Positions 44,599 through 55,931 of a DNA stretch of 64,000 nucleotides are shown piece after piece. Source of the stretch: Paenibacillus piscarius (GTDB taxonomy: Bacteria > Bacillota > Bacilli > Paenibacillales > Paenibacillaceae); NCBI RefSeq assembly GCF_022234545.1, contig NZ_JAIEUI010000007.1, positions 124,001-188,000 on the forward strand. The letters are read 5' to 3'. Position 1 is the first letter of the stretch. Every line of letters starts with the position of its first letter. The translations under genes and the position numbers were made by a program. The notes under the pieces are model-generated. The model worked only from the letters and a program-made list of their open reading frames with translations, was not told where the DNA came from and searched no databases.

Positions 44599-45347
44599 GG
44601 TTTACCTCCCTCTCCGCAGCAAGCGCAATTCGGATTACGGGCAATACGGACGCTATAACAGGCGAAGTCGAGTGAGCTGAAGCGATGCATTACGCCCGCA
44701 TAAGTTGTCCCTACCCCTGTAATCCATTTTACGGCCTCCAGCGCAGCCAGACAACCTGCCATCCCGGCGGTAGCCCCCAGAACCGGGAACCCGAGCGGCT
44801 CCCACTCCGGCTGCAGATCCGGGTACAGGCATTCCAGGCAAGGCGTAAGTCCCGGAATCACCGTGGTGAGCGATATTTCGAAGCCATACATCGCCGCCTC
44901 CACCATCGGCGTGTCCAGCTCTACACACAGACGGTTCAGCGCATACCGCTCCGGGAAGTCGTACCGGGCATCAATCACAATATCCGCAGCCTCCACCCAA
45001 GGCGCAGCAGTATGGGGTTCAATTCGGGCATTATGGCCTTCAATCTCCACATGCGGGTTAAGCTGCTTCAGCCGGGCCACCGCCGTGCTCATCCGCTCCT
45101 GGCCCAGATGGGCGGTATCCATCAGAATCTGACGGTTCAGATCCGGGGCGACGATCACTCCCTCATGCGCCAGAATCAGCCGGCCCACGCCGGCCGCAGC
45201 CAGATATAGCGCAGCCGTTCCGCCCAGACCGCCGATCCCCGCCACCAGGACGGTCGCTTCCTTCAAGGCCTTCTGGCCGTCCTCCCCGAGCAGCTTCAGC
45301 TGCCGGGCATACCGCTCCAGCTCCACACCTCCGGCAAGCTGCTCCAT
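44595..45347 (-). CDS. hesA: HesA/MoeB/ThiF-family adenylyltransferase
   Basis: 250 residues. The ATP site VLVAGIGGLGGTAALYLAAAGVG (about residues 32-54) and DLNRQILMDTAHLGQ are typical of E1-like enzymes. Two zinc pairs are visible: CLECLYPD (about 165) and CACC near the C-terminus. In nif operons HesA is thought to help metal/sulphur cluster or molybdenum cofactor assembly, and is required for full nitrogenase activity in Paenibacillus. It is coupled to nifV. Confidence 0.93.
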   Translation of the reverse strand: MEQLAGGVELERYARQLKLLGEDGQKALKEATVLVAGIGGLGGTAALYLAAAGVGRLILAHEGVIVAPDLNRQILMDTAHLGQERMSTAVARLKQLNPHVEIEGHNARIEPHTAAPWVEAADIVIDARYDFPERYALNRLCVELDTPMVEAAMYGFEISLTTVIPGLTPCLECLYPDLQPEWEPLGFPVLGATAGMAGCLAALEAVKWITGVGTTYAGVMHRFSSLDFACYSVRIARNPNCACCGEGGKP

Positions 45348-45384
45348 TTCAGACGCCCCCTATCCCCCAAGAATTCAGCGGCCC

Positions 45385-45951
45385 CTAGCCCTCAAGACTA
45401 AGCAGGCCATGCTCTGAAGTCAGCTCATGATATTTGTCCAGAAAAGCCAGCCCTTCCTCAACACACTCCGCTCCGTAACGGATCGTCTTCTCCACCGAGG
45501 TGAACGGGAACGGGAAGCCGGCCCGCAGGCTGCGCAGCACCAGGATGACCCGCCCGCTGTACAGCAGTCCCCGGCCGAAGCCCTCGCCGTTAATCTCTGC
45601 CGCGCTCTGGATCAGGAGCCCGCTCCGCTCCTCCATCACCCCGGCCATTGCCTGGAACAGCAGGGGCACCTGCTCCCGGACCTTGGGCGACACCGCGCAA
45701 TTGAATTCCGATTGCTGCCGGTCTCCGGCGGAAGCCAGGAACAGCTTGCCGATCTTCTCCGCCGCCGGTAGCCCGGCATGACGGCCATAGAAGTCTCCGG
45801 CATCCAGCACATCGCACAGGCGGCGGGTCAGGGCTTCCACCGTGCCGGGATTCAGATCAGCACGGGCTTTCCGGCCGCGCGGTCTCAGGACCGCCCCCTC
45901 CGCCACCGCCGGATTCAGCAGCACCGCATTCTCATTAGCCATGGGTTCCAT
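45385..45951 (-). CDS. NifX-associated protein (DUF269), the nif orf1
   Basis: 188 residues with GGAGGAG eight bases before the ATG. The DUF269 hallmarks are LTRRLCDVLDAGDFYGRHAG, GRGLLYSGRVILVLRSLRAGFPFPFTSVEK and VEEGLAFLDKYHE. It overlaps the end of nifX by 17 bases. DUF269 proteins accompany NifX in many diazotrophs. The Paenibacillus literature calls a gene in this place orf1; identity with it is inferred from position. Confidence 0.85.
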   Translation of the reverse strand: MEPMANENAVLLNPAVAEGAVLRPRGRKARADLNPGTVEALTRRLCDVLDAGDFYGRHAGLPAAEKIGKLFLASAGDRQQSEFNCAVSPKVREQVPLLFQAMAGVMEERSGLLIQSAAEINGEGFGRGLLYSGRVILVLRSLRAGFPFPFTSVEKTIRYGAECVEEGLAFLDKYHELTSEHGLLSLEG

Positions 45952-46345
45952 CCGCTTCTCCTCCTTCGCTCTCTTCCAGCTCCTCCGCCCGCAGCACCTT
46001 GGCCAGCCACATCGGCGGCTTGCCCTGAAGCATCTCCGCCAGCCGCTTCAGCTGTTCCTCGATGGAACTGCCCATAGGTACCTTCACCGGCATAATCTTC
46101 CGGCGCGTTACCCGCGCGGCTGCGGATGCACCGATCTGCATGATGAAGATCAGGGTGCAGTCGCCTACCGCCTCCAGGCGGCTGTCGATTTTGCCCGCTT
46201 CATCCTGGCCCGGAACTATGGTTAACCGGCGCAGCTCCACCAGGGAGGCACCGGCTTTCGTAACCTCATATACAGCAAACATCGGGCTTTGCCCGAAATG
46301 GGCATTCACACGGCTTCCATCATCTGTGGCGAACGCTACCTTCAC
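45935..46345 (-). CDS. nifX: Nitrogenase cofactor carrier NifX
   Basis: 136 residues: a single NifX/NifB-C-type domain beginning MKVAFATDDGSRVNAHFGQSP, with LIFIMQIGASAAARV further on. It binds NifB-co and FeMo-co precursors and passes them between NifB and NifEN. The start overlaps the end of nifN by 26 bases. The C-terminal tail of about 25 residues is acidic (EELEESEGGEADGTHG). Confidence 0.94.
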   Translation of the reverse strand: MKVAFATDDGSRVNAHFGQSPMFAVYEVTKAGASLVELRRLTIVPGQDEAGKIDSRLEAVGDCTLIFIMQIGASAAARVTRRKIMPVKVPMGSSIEEQLKRLAEMLQGKPPMWLAKVLRAEELEESEGGEADGTHG

Positions 46346-47648
46346 GGCTGCCAGCCTCCCTTTGCATGATCAGATTTCCTGCTCTGTTGCTCCATTCCAT
46401 TGCTCCCCGGTACCCGACCGAGACCGACATATAAGCCCCCAGCTCACTCCATACCGGGAACCCGGCCGCCAGGAACGCTGCGGAGATCCGCTTCGCACCG
46501 GCGATTCCGTGGGAATTGCTGATCCAGAGATCGGCACCCTTGCCGAGCACCTCCGCATCGTCCAGATCGCCCACCCATACCTCACGTTCCATTCCCGCTA
46601 CCAGCGGGGTCTCGAAGGAGGTTAGCAGCGCCTTCTGCTCAACTCCCAGTTCCTCCAGCCAGCCGGAGACTGAATACAGATGATCCGGCTCCAGCGCAGC
46701 CAGCACAGACATCCCGGCGAACTGAAAATGGGCATCAAGCATGCTGTCGAGCAGATTCTCACGCTGCCAGCAATAACGCATCGGCACCGGCTCCCCGCTG
46801 ATCTGATGCAGGAAATGCAGCAGTTCATCCGTAGCCTTCAGCCCCATGGCCCCTTCAAACACCTTATACGGTGTGCCGAGCGCATTATGCAGCCGTCTGG
46901 CCGGACGCTCCATGCTGCCGCCAACGGCAATCGTCAGCCCGGACTGCAGGCTCTGCAGCATCGAATCCAGCGGAACCCCGCCCCGCGTCAGCGGCGAGAA
47001 GCCGGTCAGCAGATGTCCCGACAAGGAGGTTGAAATATCCGGCAGGGCAATCACCTCGAAGCCGAACGAGGAGATCATCTCCTTCAGCTCCATCACATCG
47101 GCCGGAGTGAGGAAAGAGCCGGGCAGCAGGGTGATTTGCCTGCTGTTCACACTCTTTGCGCCCCGGTGACCCGCCTGCTGGATCATCTCGTCGATCATCG
47201 CTTCAACGGTTGCACTGAAGCCCGATTCCAGCGATCCGCGAAAATCCGGCAGCACCACAGTGAAGGCAAGGCCTCCGCGCATATTCCGCTCTCTTTTGTA
47301 CGACTTCAGCATGTTCTGGTAATCCACGCCGGCCACATCGGTCAGCTCGGTCCCAATGATGCCGATGATGTCCGGGCGGTGCTTGCTCAGCACCAGATTC
47401 AGCGCCTCCTCCAGATTGCGGTTCGCGTCGAAGATGACATCCATCTCCTGCAGCGCCGAGGTCTGCAAGGCAATCGGTTCGCGGAAATGCCGGGTCAGGA
47501 GCGCCTTTGGAAAAGCAGAGCAGCCCTGCGCCCCGTGAATCAGCGGCATCGCCCGGTAACAGCCCTGCAGGGCCAATACCGCCCCCAGCGACTGCCCGAT
47601 CTTCAGCGGATTCACCGATGCGGGCTTCTTTCTGCGGCTAACGGTCAT
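46320..47648 (-). CDS. nifN: Nitrogenase cofactor scaffold subunit NifN
   Basis: 442 residues. It is NifK-like: LKIGQSLGAVLALQGCYRAMPLIHGAQGCSAF (Cys at the P-cluster-like site), then IIGTELTDVAG, and GSFLTPADVMELKEM. It forms the NifEN complex that matures FeMo-co. Its start overlaps the nifE stop by 11 bases, indicating coupling. Confidence 0.95.
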   Translation of the reverse strand: MTVSRRKKPASVNPLKIGQSLGAVLALQGCYRAMPLIHGAQGCSAFPKALLTRHFREPIALQTSALQEMDVIFDANRNLEEALNLVLSKHRPDIIGIIGTELTDVAGVDYQNMLKSYKRERNMRGGLAFTVVLPDFRGSLESGFSATVEAMIDEMIQQAGHRGAKSVNSRQITLLPGSFLTPADVMELKEMISSFGFEVIALPDISTSLSGHLLTGFSPLTRGGVPLDSMLQSLQSGLTIAVGGSMERPARRLHNALGTPYKVFEGAMGLKATDELLHFLHQISGEPVPMRYCWQRENLLDSMLDAHFQFAGMSVLAALEPDHLYSVSGWLEELGVEQKALLTSFETPLVAGMEREVWVGDLDDAEVLGKGADLWISNSHGIAGAKRISAAFLAAGFPVWSELGAYMSVSVGYRGAMEWSNRAGNLIMQREAGSREGSVRHR

Positions 47649-49002
47649 AGGGCGGCGCCTCCTTATCCCAGGGGGCCGGGCTGGAAGCCAGCTTCCAGAT
47701 CGGGTTCGCCAGCGAATAAGCCAGCTCCTTCGCCAGCCTCAGCAGCCCTTCATATCCGGCATACGCCTTGTGGCGCTCCTGATTAATGTCGATGAAGGGG
47801 ATCTGCTCTTTCATCGCCACATACATATTGCGGCCCCCGGCAATCATAATGTCGGCCTTGCGCTCTCTGACCGTCTTAATAATCCGGCTGGCCCCGCCTT
47901 CGGGGATGTATTCCGTGTCGTCGCCCACCCGGTCCGCGATCCGGCGCACATCATCCTGGGTGCTTTTGTTCGTGCCTACCCCGACAACCTGCACGCCCAG
48001 TTCCTTCAGCGCCGAGATTACGGACCAGCTCTTGACACCGCCGGTGTAGAGCACGGCCCGCTTGCCCTTCAGCAGCTTGCGGTAAGGCCGCAGCTCCTGG
48101 TGGAGCCGCGCCTCCTCCCGTTCGGTCAGCCGGTCCACCCGCCGCTCCATTTCGCGGTCATTCATCAGATAAGCCATCTGACGCAGCGAATAGGTCGTTT
48201 CCTTCGCCCCGTAGAACGAGCCCTCGAAGAAAGGGATCCCGTATCTCGCCTCCATCTCCCGGGCCAGGCCCAGCAGCGCCCGGCTGCACACCACCATATT
48301 CACCTTCGCCCGGTGCGCCCAGGTGATCTCCTTGTACCTGGCATCCCCGGTAATCCGCGAGGTCACTGCGATTCCGGCGCTGCCCATGAGCTTCTCGATA
48401 TCCCACATTTCTCCGGCAATATTGTATTCGCCGATCAAGTTAACCCCCATCACCGTCTCCGGCTCAGGCTCTCCCGTCCCGATGACATACTGCAGCAGGG
48501 CATCTCCCGCCAGCCGGTTGCCGAGATTCTTGCTGCCGATGAAGCCGGGGCTGTTCACCGGAATAACCGGGAGACCGGTCCGCTCCGTTGCCGCCTTGCA
48601 GACGGCATCCAGATCCTCGCCGGTCAGCGCGGTCACACAGGTTGAATATACAAATATTGCCGGAGGCGCAAAGCGCCCGGCAATATAGTCAATGCTGTCC
48701 TTCAGCTTCTTCTCTCCGCCGAAGATAATATCGGAATCCGTCAGATCTGTAGCGAAGCCGTACTGGGAGAGGGAGGGGCCGCTGGACAGCGCCCCCCTGC
48801 TCTCCCAGCTGTTCCCCGCACAGGCAACCGGTCCATGGACCAGATGAGCAGCGTCCATAATAGGCAATAGGGTGATCTGGGCTCCATCGAAGGAGCAGCC
48901 GCCAGCGGCTTCTCCCGGCTTGGGCCGGGGACAGGCCTTCACCTTGGGCGCGATGCTCCCGCAAGCCTCGGAATCGAATTCGTCATGCCGAACAGGGTCC
49001 AT
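47638..49002 (-). CDS. nifE: Nitrogenase cofactor scaffold subunit NifE
   Basis: 454 residues. Key motifs: GGCSFDGAQITLLPIMDAAHLVHGPVACAGNSWESR, STCVTALTGEDLDAVC, VNLIGEYNIAGEMWDIEKL and YTGGVKSWSVISALKELGV. With NifN it receives NifB-co and builds FeMo-co. GGAG lies 10 bases before the ATG, and the gene is 33 bases after nifK. Confidence 0.96.
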   Translation of the reverse strand: MDPVRHDEFDSEACGSIAPKVKACPRPKPGEAAGGCSFDGAQITLLPIMDAAHLVHGPVACAGNSWESRGALSSGPSLSQYGFATDLTDSDIIFGGEKKLKDSIDYIAGRFAPPAIFVYSTCVTALTGEDLDAVCKAATERTGLPVIPVNSPGFIGSKNLGNRLAGDALLQYVIGTGEPEPETVMGVNLIGEYNIAGEMWDIEKLMGSAGIAVTSRITGDARYKEITWAHRAKVNMVVCSRALLGLAREMEARYGIPFFEGSFYGAKETTYSLRQMAYLMNDREMERRVDRLTEREEARLHQELRPYRKLLKGKRAVLYTGGVKSWSVISALKELGVQVVGVGTNKSTQDDVRRIADRVGDDTEYIPEGGASRIIKTVRERKADIMIAGGRNMYVAMKEQIPFIDINQERHKAYAGYEGLLRLAKELAYSLANPIWKLASSPAPWDKEAPPYDR

Positions 49003-49035
49003 CGGCGGTCATCTCCTTCGCTTAAGATGCTGTAG

Positions 49036-50595
49036 TTAGCGCACCAGTTCAAAGTTAAAGCCGGAATTATGATCATCAAGCTGCTGCAGGATCGTGTTGA
49101 CGATCAGGCTCAGCAGGTTAAGCGTGCCCTGATACCCGATAACCGGATACCGGTGCATATGATGGCGGTCGAAGATCGGGAAGCCTACCCGCACCAGCGG
49201 CACCTCAGCATCCTTAGCTGCAAATTTCAGATGCGAGCTGCCCACCGCTAAGTCCACCTTGTCATTCAGCAGCAGCGAGCGCATATGCCACAGGTCCTTG
49301 CCGACATGCACAGTGGCTTCGGAACCATACGGGCTTGCGGCCAGCAGCGCCTCGGCCTCCTCCTTGAACTTGATGTCATTGTAATCGACATCCCCGTTCG
49401 AGCAGATGATATGCACCGGCTCCATCCCGGTCTCCAGGCAGAACCCGATCAGGCCGATCAGCAGATCCGGGTCACCCACCAGTGCAACCCGCTTGCCGTG
49501 CAGGTACGGATGACTGTCCATCAGTGCATCGACCACCCGGCCGCGTTCCTCCATCAGCGAGGATGGAACCGGCAGGCCGGTCAGCTCGCTGATCGCTTCC
49601 AGCAGCTTATCCGTGCCCGTAATGCCAAGCGGCGTCGACAATGCCGCAATCTGCTGCTTCCAAGTGCTGCTGATATAATCCTGCGTCTTCTTCAGCGTAT
49701 ACTTCTGCAGGGACAGCGTGCCCAGTGCATTGGCTGCCTGCGGCACCTCCTCCAGCTTCGTGCCGCCGTAATAATATTCGTATTCGCCGGTTGCCGGCGA
49801 ATCGTAGTTTCCGCTGTGATCCCCCAGAATCGTATACTTGGTATCGAAGGCGGCCAGAATCTTGCGCATCTCCGTGAAGTTGCCGGTGTACGGCTCGAAG
49901 CCCAGCATGACATTCAGCTTCTCCCCGCTCTCCGCCCCGCTGCCCGGCTTGCTCTCAATCCCGGAACGCGTGTAGAGATAGCTCAGAATCCCCTTCAGCA
50001 TCGCATCGTAGCCGGTGATATGGGAGCCGACGAAGCTTGGCGTATTGCAGTAAGCGACCGGATACTCTTCGCTGATCACTCCCTTGACCCGGGCATTGCC
50101 GATAAAAGCGTTCAGGTCATCCCCGATAACCTCGGCCATACAGGTGGTGCAGATGGCGATCATCTCCGGCTTATACAGCGCGATGCTGTTCTCCAGACCA
50201 TCGATCAGATTGTTCATCCCGCCGAAGACGGCCGCATCCTCGGTCATGGAGGTGGAGACGGACGGCGTAGGCTCCTTGAAATGGCGGCTGAGATGGCTGC
50301 GGAAATAGGCGTTGCAGCCCTGCGAGCCGTGCACGAACGGCAGGGTCTTCTCGAATCCGAGTGCGGCCATGACTGAGCCGAGCGGCTGGCAGGCTTTATG
50401 CGGATTGATTACGACATTCTGGCGGCTGAAGTTCTTCTCCATATATTCGGCAGACTTGGAGTACGCCAGCGCCTCAGCGGTCTCCTGCCCGCTGCAGGGC
50501 GCTTCGAACTGCTTCTTGTTCTCCCGCTGCTGAATATAACGCTCTTCCTTGAACAGGCTGGTATTATCCTTAATATTCAGTTCGTCTCTGCTCAT
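49036..50595 (-). CDS. nifK: Nitrogenase MoFe protein beta subunit
   Basis: 519 residues from ATG 50595, which overlaps the nifD stop (ATGA) and has GGAGG upstream; the frame extends 17 codons further but there it overlaps nifD. P-cluster cysteine motifs are [32 protein letters not shown] and [16 protein letters not shown]. With NifD it forms the alpha2-beta2 MoFe protein. Confidence 0.97.
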   Translation of the reverse strand: MSRDELNIKDNTSLFKEERYIQQRENKKQFEAPCSGQETAEALAYSKSAEYMEKNFSRQNVVINPHKACQPLGSVMAALGFEKTLPFVHGSQGCNAYFRSHLSRHFKEPTPSVSTSMTEDAAVFGGMNNLIDGLENSIALYKPEMIAICTTCMAEVIGDDLNAFIGNARVKGVISEEYPVAYCNTPSFVGSHITGYDAMLKGILSYLYTRSGIESKPGSGAESGEKLNVMLGFEPYTGNFTEMRKILAAFDTKYTILGDHSGNYDSPATGEYEYYYGGTKLEEVPQAANALGTLSLQKYTLKKTQDYISSTWKQQIAALSTPLGITGTDKLLEAISELTGLPVPSSLMEERGRVVDALMDSHPYLHGKRVALVGDPDLLIGLIGFCLETGMEPVHIICSNGDVDYNDIKFKEEAEALLAASPYGSEATVHVGKDLWHMRSLLLNDKVDLAVGSSHLKFAAKDAEVPLVRVGFPIFDRHHMHRYPVIGYQGTLNLLSLIVNTILQQLDDHNSGFNFELVR

Positions 50596-52049
50596 ACGCC
50601 CGCCTCCTCCGGCTGAATGCTTCCCTTGCGGCCTACCAGCTTCCATACCGGGCTGTTCACGGTCATATCCATATCCTTGGCGAACACCTTGAAGCCGTCA
50701 AAACCATGATACGGACCGCTGTAATCCCAGGAGTGCATCTGGCGGAACGGAACCCCCATTTTGTGATAGACATATTTCTCCTTCACACCCGAGCCTACCA
50801 GATCAATATTCATCTTCTTGGTCAGCTCCTCCAGCTCATAGGCTGTCGGGTCATCCATGACGATGGTTCCCTCCTCCAGCATCGGCAGCATCTTCTCATA
50901 GTCATCCTTGTGGGCGAACTCATAACCTGAAGCTACGATATCCATCCCCAGGTCCTCATACGCTCCGATGGTATGCCGGGAACGCAGGCCGCCGATCATC
51001 AGCATGACGGTCTTGTTCTCCAGACGCGGCCGGTACTTGCGGATCACCGCATCCATAACCGGCTTGTATCTGGCAATCATCTGCTCGCAGTTCTCCTGGA
51101 TCGTCTCATCGAACAGCGCCGCAATCGCCCGCAGGCTCTCATAGGTCTTCGTGGGTCCGAAGAAATTGTATTCCAGATAAGGGATGCCGTAGGCCTTCTC
51201 CATATGATCCACCATGTAGTTCATCGACCGGTGGCAGTGAATCAGGTTCAGCTTCGCCTTGTGCGCGATCTCCAGCTCATTAAGCGAGCCGTCCCCTGAC
51301 CACTGGGCGATCACACGCAGGCCCATCTCCTCCAGCAGGATACGCGAGGCCCAGGCATCGCCGCCGATGTTGTAGTCCCCGATAATATTGACATCGTAAG
51401 GTCCGGTCTCCGCCAGCTCGGCACGGCCCATCACGAAATCGCGGATCGCGTCGTTCGCGATATGGTGGCCCAGCGACTGGCTGACCCCGCGGAAGCCCTC
51501 GCAGCGCACCGGCACAACCGGCATATCCAGCTCTTTGGACATTTTTTTGGACACTGCTTCGATATCATCGCCAATCAGGCCCACCGGACATTCGGACTGC
51601 ACCGAGATCCCTTTGGCCAGCGGGAACATCTCGGTGATCTCACGCATAATGACGGCCAGCTTCTTATCCCCGCCGAAGACAATATCCGTCTCCTGAAAAT
51701 CACTGGTGATCTGCATCGCAGTGAAATTGTCGATGCCCAGCGTCCCGTTCGCGAAGTTGCGGCGCGAGCCCCAGCTATACTGGCCGCAGCCTACAGGACC
51801 ATGGCTGATATGAACCATATCCTTAATCGGGCCCCAGACGACCCCTTTGGACCCGGCATAGGCGCAGCCGCGCGGCGTCATAACACCCGGACGGGATTTG
51901 ATATTGGACTTCACCGCGCAGGTGCCGCAGTCAATTGCCTGATCGTTAGCAACCTGGAAGTGCTTCTCACGGTCCTTCCGCGCTTTTTTCGGGTAGGCTT
52001 CCAGAATGCCGGCAACGAGCTTCTGATTCTCTTCAATATTCAGCCCCAT
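50592..52049 (-). CDS. nifD: Nitrogenase MoFe protein alpha subunit
   Basis: 485 residues. P-cluster cysteines: [28 protein letters not shown] and [11 protein letters not shown]. FeMo-co ligands: Cys in [11 protein letters not shown] (equivalent to Cys275 of Azotobacter) and His in [12 protein letters not shown] (His442). All ligands are present, so the enzyme should be a functional Mo nitrogenase. It starts about 90 bases after nifH, behind AAAGGAGGG. Confidence 0.98.
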   Translation of the reverse strand: MGLNIEENQKLVAGILEAYPKKARKDREKHFQVANDQAIDCGTCAVKSNIKSRPGVMTPRGCAYAGSKGVVWGPIKDMVHISHGPVGCGQYSWGSRRNFANGTLGIDNFTAMQITSDFQETDIVFGGDKKLAVIMREITEMFPLAKGISVQSECPVGLIGDDIEAVSKKMSKELDMPVVPVRCEGFRGVSQSLGHHIANDAIRDFVMGRAELAETGPYDVNIIGDYNIGGDAWASRILLEEMGLRVIAQWSGDGSLNELEIAHKAKLNLIHCHRSMNYMVDHMEKAYGIPYLEYNFFGPTKTYESLRAIAALFDETIQENCEQMIARYKPVMDAVIRKYRPRLENKTVMLMIGGLRSRHTIGAYEDLGMDIVASGYEFAHKDDYEKMLPMLEEGTIVMDDPTAYELEELTKKMNIDLVGSGVKEKYVYHKMGVPFRQMHSWDYSGPYHGFDGFKVFAKDMDMTVNSPVWKLVGRKGSIQPEEAGV

Positions 52050-52141
52050 GAATTGACCCTCCTTTATCTAATGGCTTACTCCTACAGTTCCAAATTTCCC
52101 CTCCGCTCCTTTTCGCTTTTCGTTAAGTTCTTTTGTAAGTC

Positions 52142-54380
<2,239 letters not shown>

Positions 54381-54441
54381 GTTCCCACCTCCTTTACTAT
54401 TTTCCTGCTTGATGTGGTTCAGATGTCTCTTGTCTGTTTAA

Positions 54442-54458
54442 TGTTATTTTAGTTAACA
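54442..54458 (-). promoter_or_regulatory. GlnR binding site, promoter-proximal (downstream of +1)
   Basis: TGTTATTTTAGTTAACA matches the GlnR/TnrA consensus TGTNAN7TNACA exactly. It lies about 25-41 bases after the expected nif transcription start, where bound GlnR would block elongation under nitrogen excess, as reported for Paenibacillus nif promoters. Confidence 0.88.
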
Positions 54459-54489
54459 CTCAGCTGACTTGATTGCTTTGATTAGTTTC

Positions 54490-54518
54490 ATCATATTTTC
54501 AAGACTGGGGATCGTCAA
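54490..54518 (-). promoter_or_regulatory. nif operon promoter (sigmaA type)
   Basis: On the minus strand TTGACG (54518-54513) and TATGAT (54495-54490) are exactly 17 bases apart. The start would be near 54483, giving a leader of about 100 bases. No sigma54 -24/-12 element was seen. Confidence 0.88.
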
Positions 54519-54577
54519 TCGTCCAGGCGCTGTATTTGCCCTCATTTTCCTTTTGTTTGCAGTTTCGCCATAACACA

Positions 54578-54594
54578 TGTCAACTTATATAACC
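54578..54594 (-). promoter_or_regulatory. GlnR binding site, distal (upstream activator position)
   Basis: TGTCAACTTATATAACC matches TGTNAN7TNACA except for the last base. It is centred about 100 bases before the nif start and between the nif and terC promoters. It is the expected place for the activating GlnR site. Confidence 0.65.
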
Positions 54595-54658
54595 TATAGT
54601 TATCATGTTTCCGTTTTCACTTCCATTCCTTTTGTCTGATATTTGTTTTCACTGGGCA

Positions 54659-54687
54659 TTGACAACGTCTCTTAACTCGGATATGAT
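54659..54687 (+). promoter_or_regulatory. Promoter of the terC riboswitch leader
   Basis: TTGACA (54659-54664) and TATGAT (54682-54687) are 17 bases apart, close to sigmaA consensus, about 45 bases before the riboswitch. Confidence 0.85.
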
Positions 54688-54730
54688 ACTTTTAGCAAAA
54701 CCGCAAAACTTCAAAATTTCATATAATCCC

Positions 54731-54880
54731 GTAAAGGGGAGTAGCTGTTAGATAAAATCGTCAATACGAGAATATGAGGATATTCTCCGGTTTTATCGGC
54801 AATAACCATTGTTAGCGAGACCTTTACCAACCAGGTTACCTTTATTCCAAAGGCTAATCTGTTTGGTAAAGGTCTTTTTT
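54731..54880 (+). ncRNA. yybP-ykoY (Mn2+) riboswitch with terminator
   Basis: The conserved 5' half AAAGGGGAGTAGCTGTTAG and the 3' half TTAGCGAGACCTTTACC of the yybP-ykoY class flank an internal arm. Then AGACCTTTACC (54819-54829) pairs with GGTAAAGGTCT (54864-54874) before six T, forming the expression-platform terminator. Manganese binding should prevent termination and switch on terC. Confidence 0.9.
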
Positions 54881-54962
54881 ATATATATTTTTGGTTAAAC
54901 TAATGGTATCACCGGCAGTTTTTTCAAAAAAAGCAGCTAAACCACTTGAGGAGGAAACAGCA

Positions 54963-55790
54963 ATGGATTGGGGACTATTATTAGAATACGGATGGGTATT
55001 ACTCGTTCTCGTAGCACTGGAGGGACTGCTTGCCGCGGACAACGCACTGGTACTTGCAATTATGGTAAAGCATCTTCCGGATGAAGAACGCAAAAAGGCC
55101 CTGTTTTACGGCTTGGCCGGAGCCTTTGTGTTCCGCTTCGGATCGCTGTTTGTCATCTCCTATCTGGTGGATATCTGGCAGGTACAAGCCATCGGTGCGA
55201 TCTATCTGTTATTCATTGCGGGGAATCATATTTTCCGGAAGGTATTGTTTAAGAAGCCGGTTACGGAAGAAGCCAATGAAAGCGGCAGCCCTGAGGCCGT
55301 CAATAAGAAAAAAGCCAGCTTCTGGTTCACCGTACTTAAGGTTGAAGTCGCTGATATCGCCTTTGCCGTGGACTCCATCCTCGCGGCTGTAGCCCTCGCC
55401 GTTGCCCTTCCGCCAAGCGGAATCGGTCACATCGGCGGTCTCGACGGCGGACAGTTCCTCGTCATCTTCGCAGGGGGCTTCATTGGTCTGGTGATTATGC
55501 GGTTCGCTGCTTCCTTCTTCGTCAAGCTGCTTCACACCCGTCCGGGCCTGGAGGTTGCTGCCTTCTTCATCGTCGGCTGGGTTGGGATTAAGCTCGCTGT
55601 CATCACCCTGGCGCACCCTTCACTGGGCGTATTGTCCGAAGACTTCGCACACAGCACCTGGTGGAAGCTGACCTTCTACGTCGTGCTGATCATCATCGCC
55701 GCAACCGGCTGGTTCATGAGCAGTGTCAAGACTGAAGAGAACGCAGGCGAGAATCCGGTACGCGAAGTAGACAAACAGCTCGGTAAATAA
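54963..55790 (+). CDS. TerC-family integral membrane protein (probable Mn exporter)
   Basis: 275 residues from the ATG at 54963 (GAGGAAAC upstream). About seven membrane segments. Acidic family residues are seen in VALEGLLAADNALVLAIMV and in KVEVADIAFAVDSILAA, the two conserved TerC Asp motifs. TerC/YkoY/YceF proteins under yybP-ykoY control efflux Mn2+ and help metallate exported proteins. Divergent from nif, with a terminator behind it. Confidence 0.92.
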   Translation: MDWGLLLEYGWVLLVLVALEGLLAADNALVLAIMVKHLPDEERKKALFYGLAGAFVFRFGSLFVISYLVDIWQVQAIGAIYLLFIAGNHIFRKVLFKKPVTEEANESGSPEAVNKKKASFWFTVLKVEVADIAFAVDSILAAVALAVALPPSGIGHIGGLDGGQFLVIFAGGFIGLVIMRFAASFFVKLLHTRPGLEVAAFFIVGWVGIKLAVITLAHPSLGVLSEDFAHSTWWKLTFYVVLIIIAATGWFMSSVKTEENAGENPVREVDKQLGK

Positions 55791-55813
55791 GTCTTACCTC
55801 TAAAATGAACACA

Positions 55814-55880
55814 CAAAATAACCCCACAAAGTGGAGCATTAGCGTAGGTGAGGACTCAAGTACTTTGCAGGGACCCCAAA
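55814..55880 (+). repeat. About 65-bp dispersed repeat, right copy (nif/terC-flanking)
   Basis: CAAAATAACCCCACAAAGTG, a variable middle, then TCAAGTACTTTGCAGGG and ACCCCAAA. It aligns with 42967-43031 in the same orientation with small gaps. The two copies enclose nifV to terC. Confidence 0.75.
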
Positions 55881-55889
55881 TTCTATCCA

Positions 55890-55925
55890 AAAAGCCCGTT
55901 CTCCCCATCAGGGAAACGGGCTTCA
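55890..55925. terminator. Bidirectional terminator between terC and the ABC permease gene
   Basis: AAGCCCGTT and AACGGGCTT pair, extended inward by CTCCCC/GGGA pairing. On the minus strand the stem is followed by TTTGGAT. Confidence 0.75.
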
Positions 55926-55931
55926 CTTTGT

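Noticed and set aside
54381..54600. Sigma54/NifA-type nif promoter
   Set aside because: No GG-N10-GC -24/-12 element and no NifA site (TGT-N10-ACA) in the right place; a consensus-spaced sigmaA promoter with GlnR sites explains the region.
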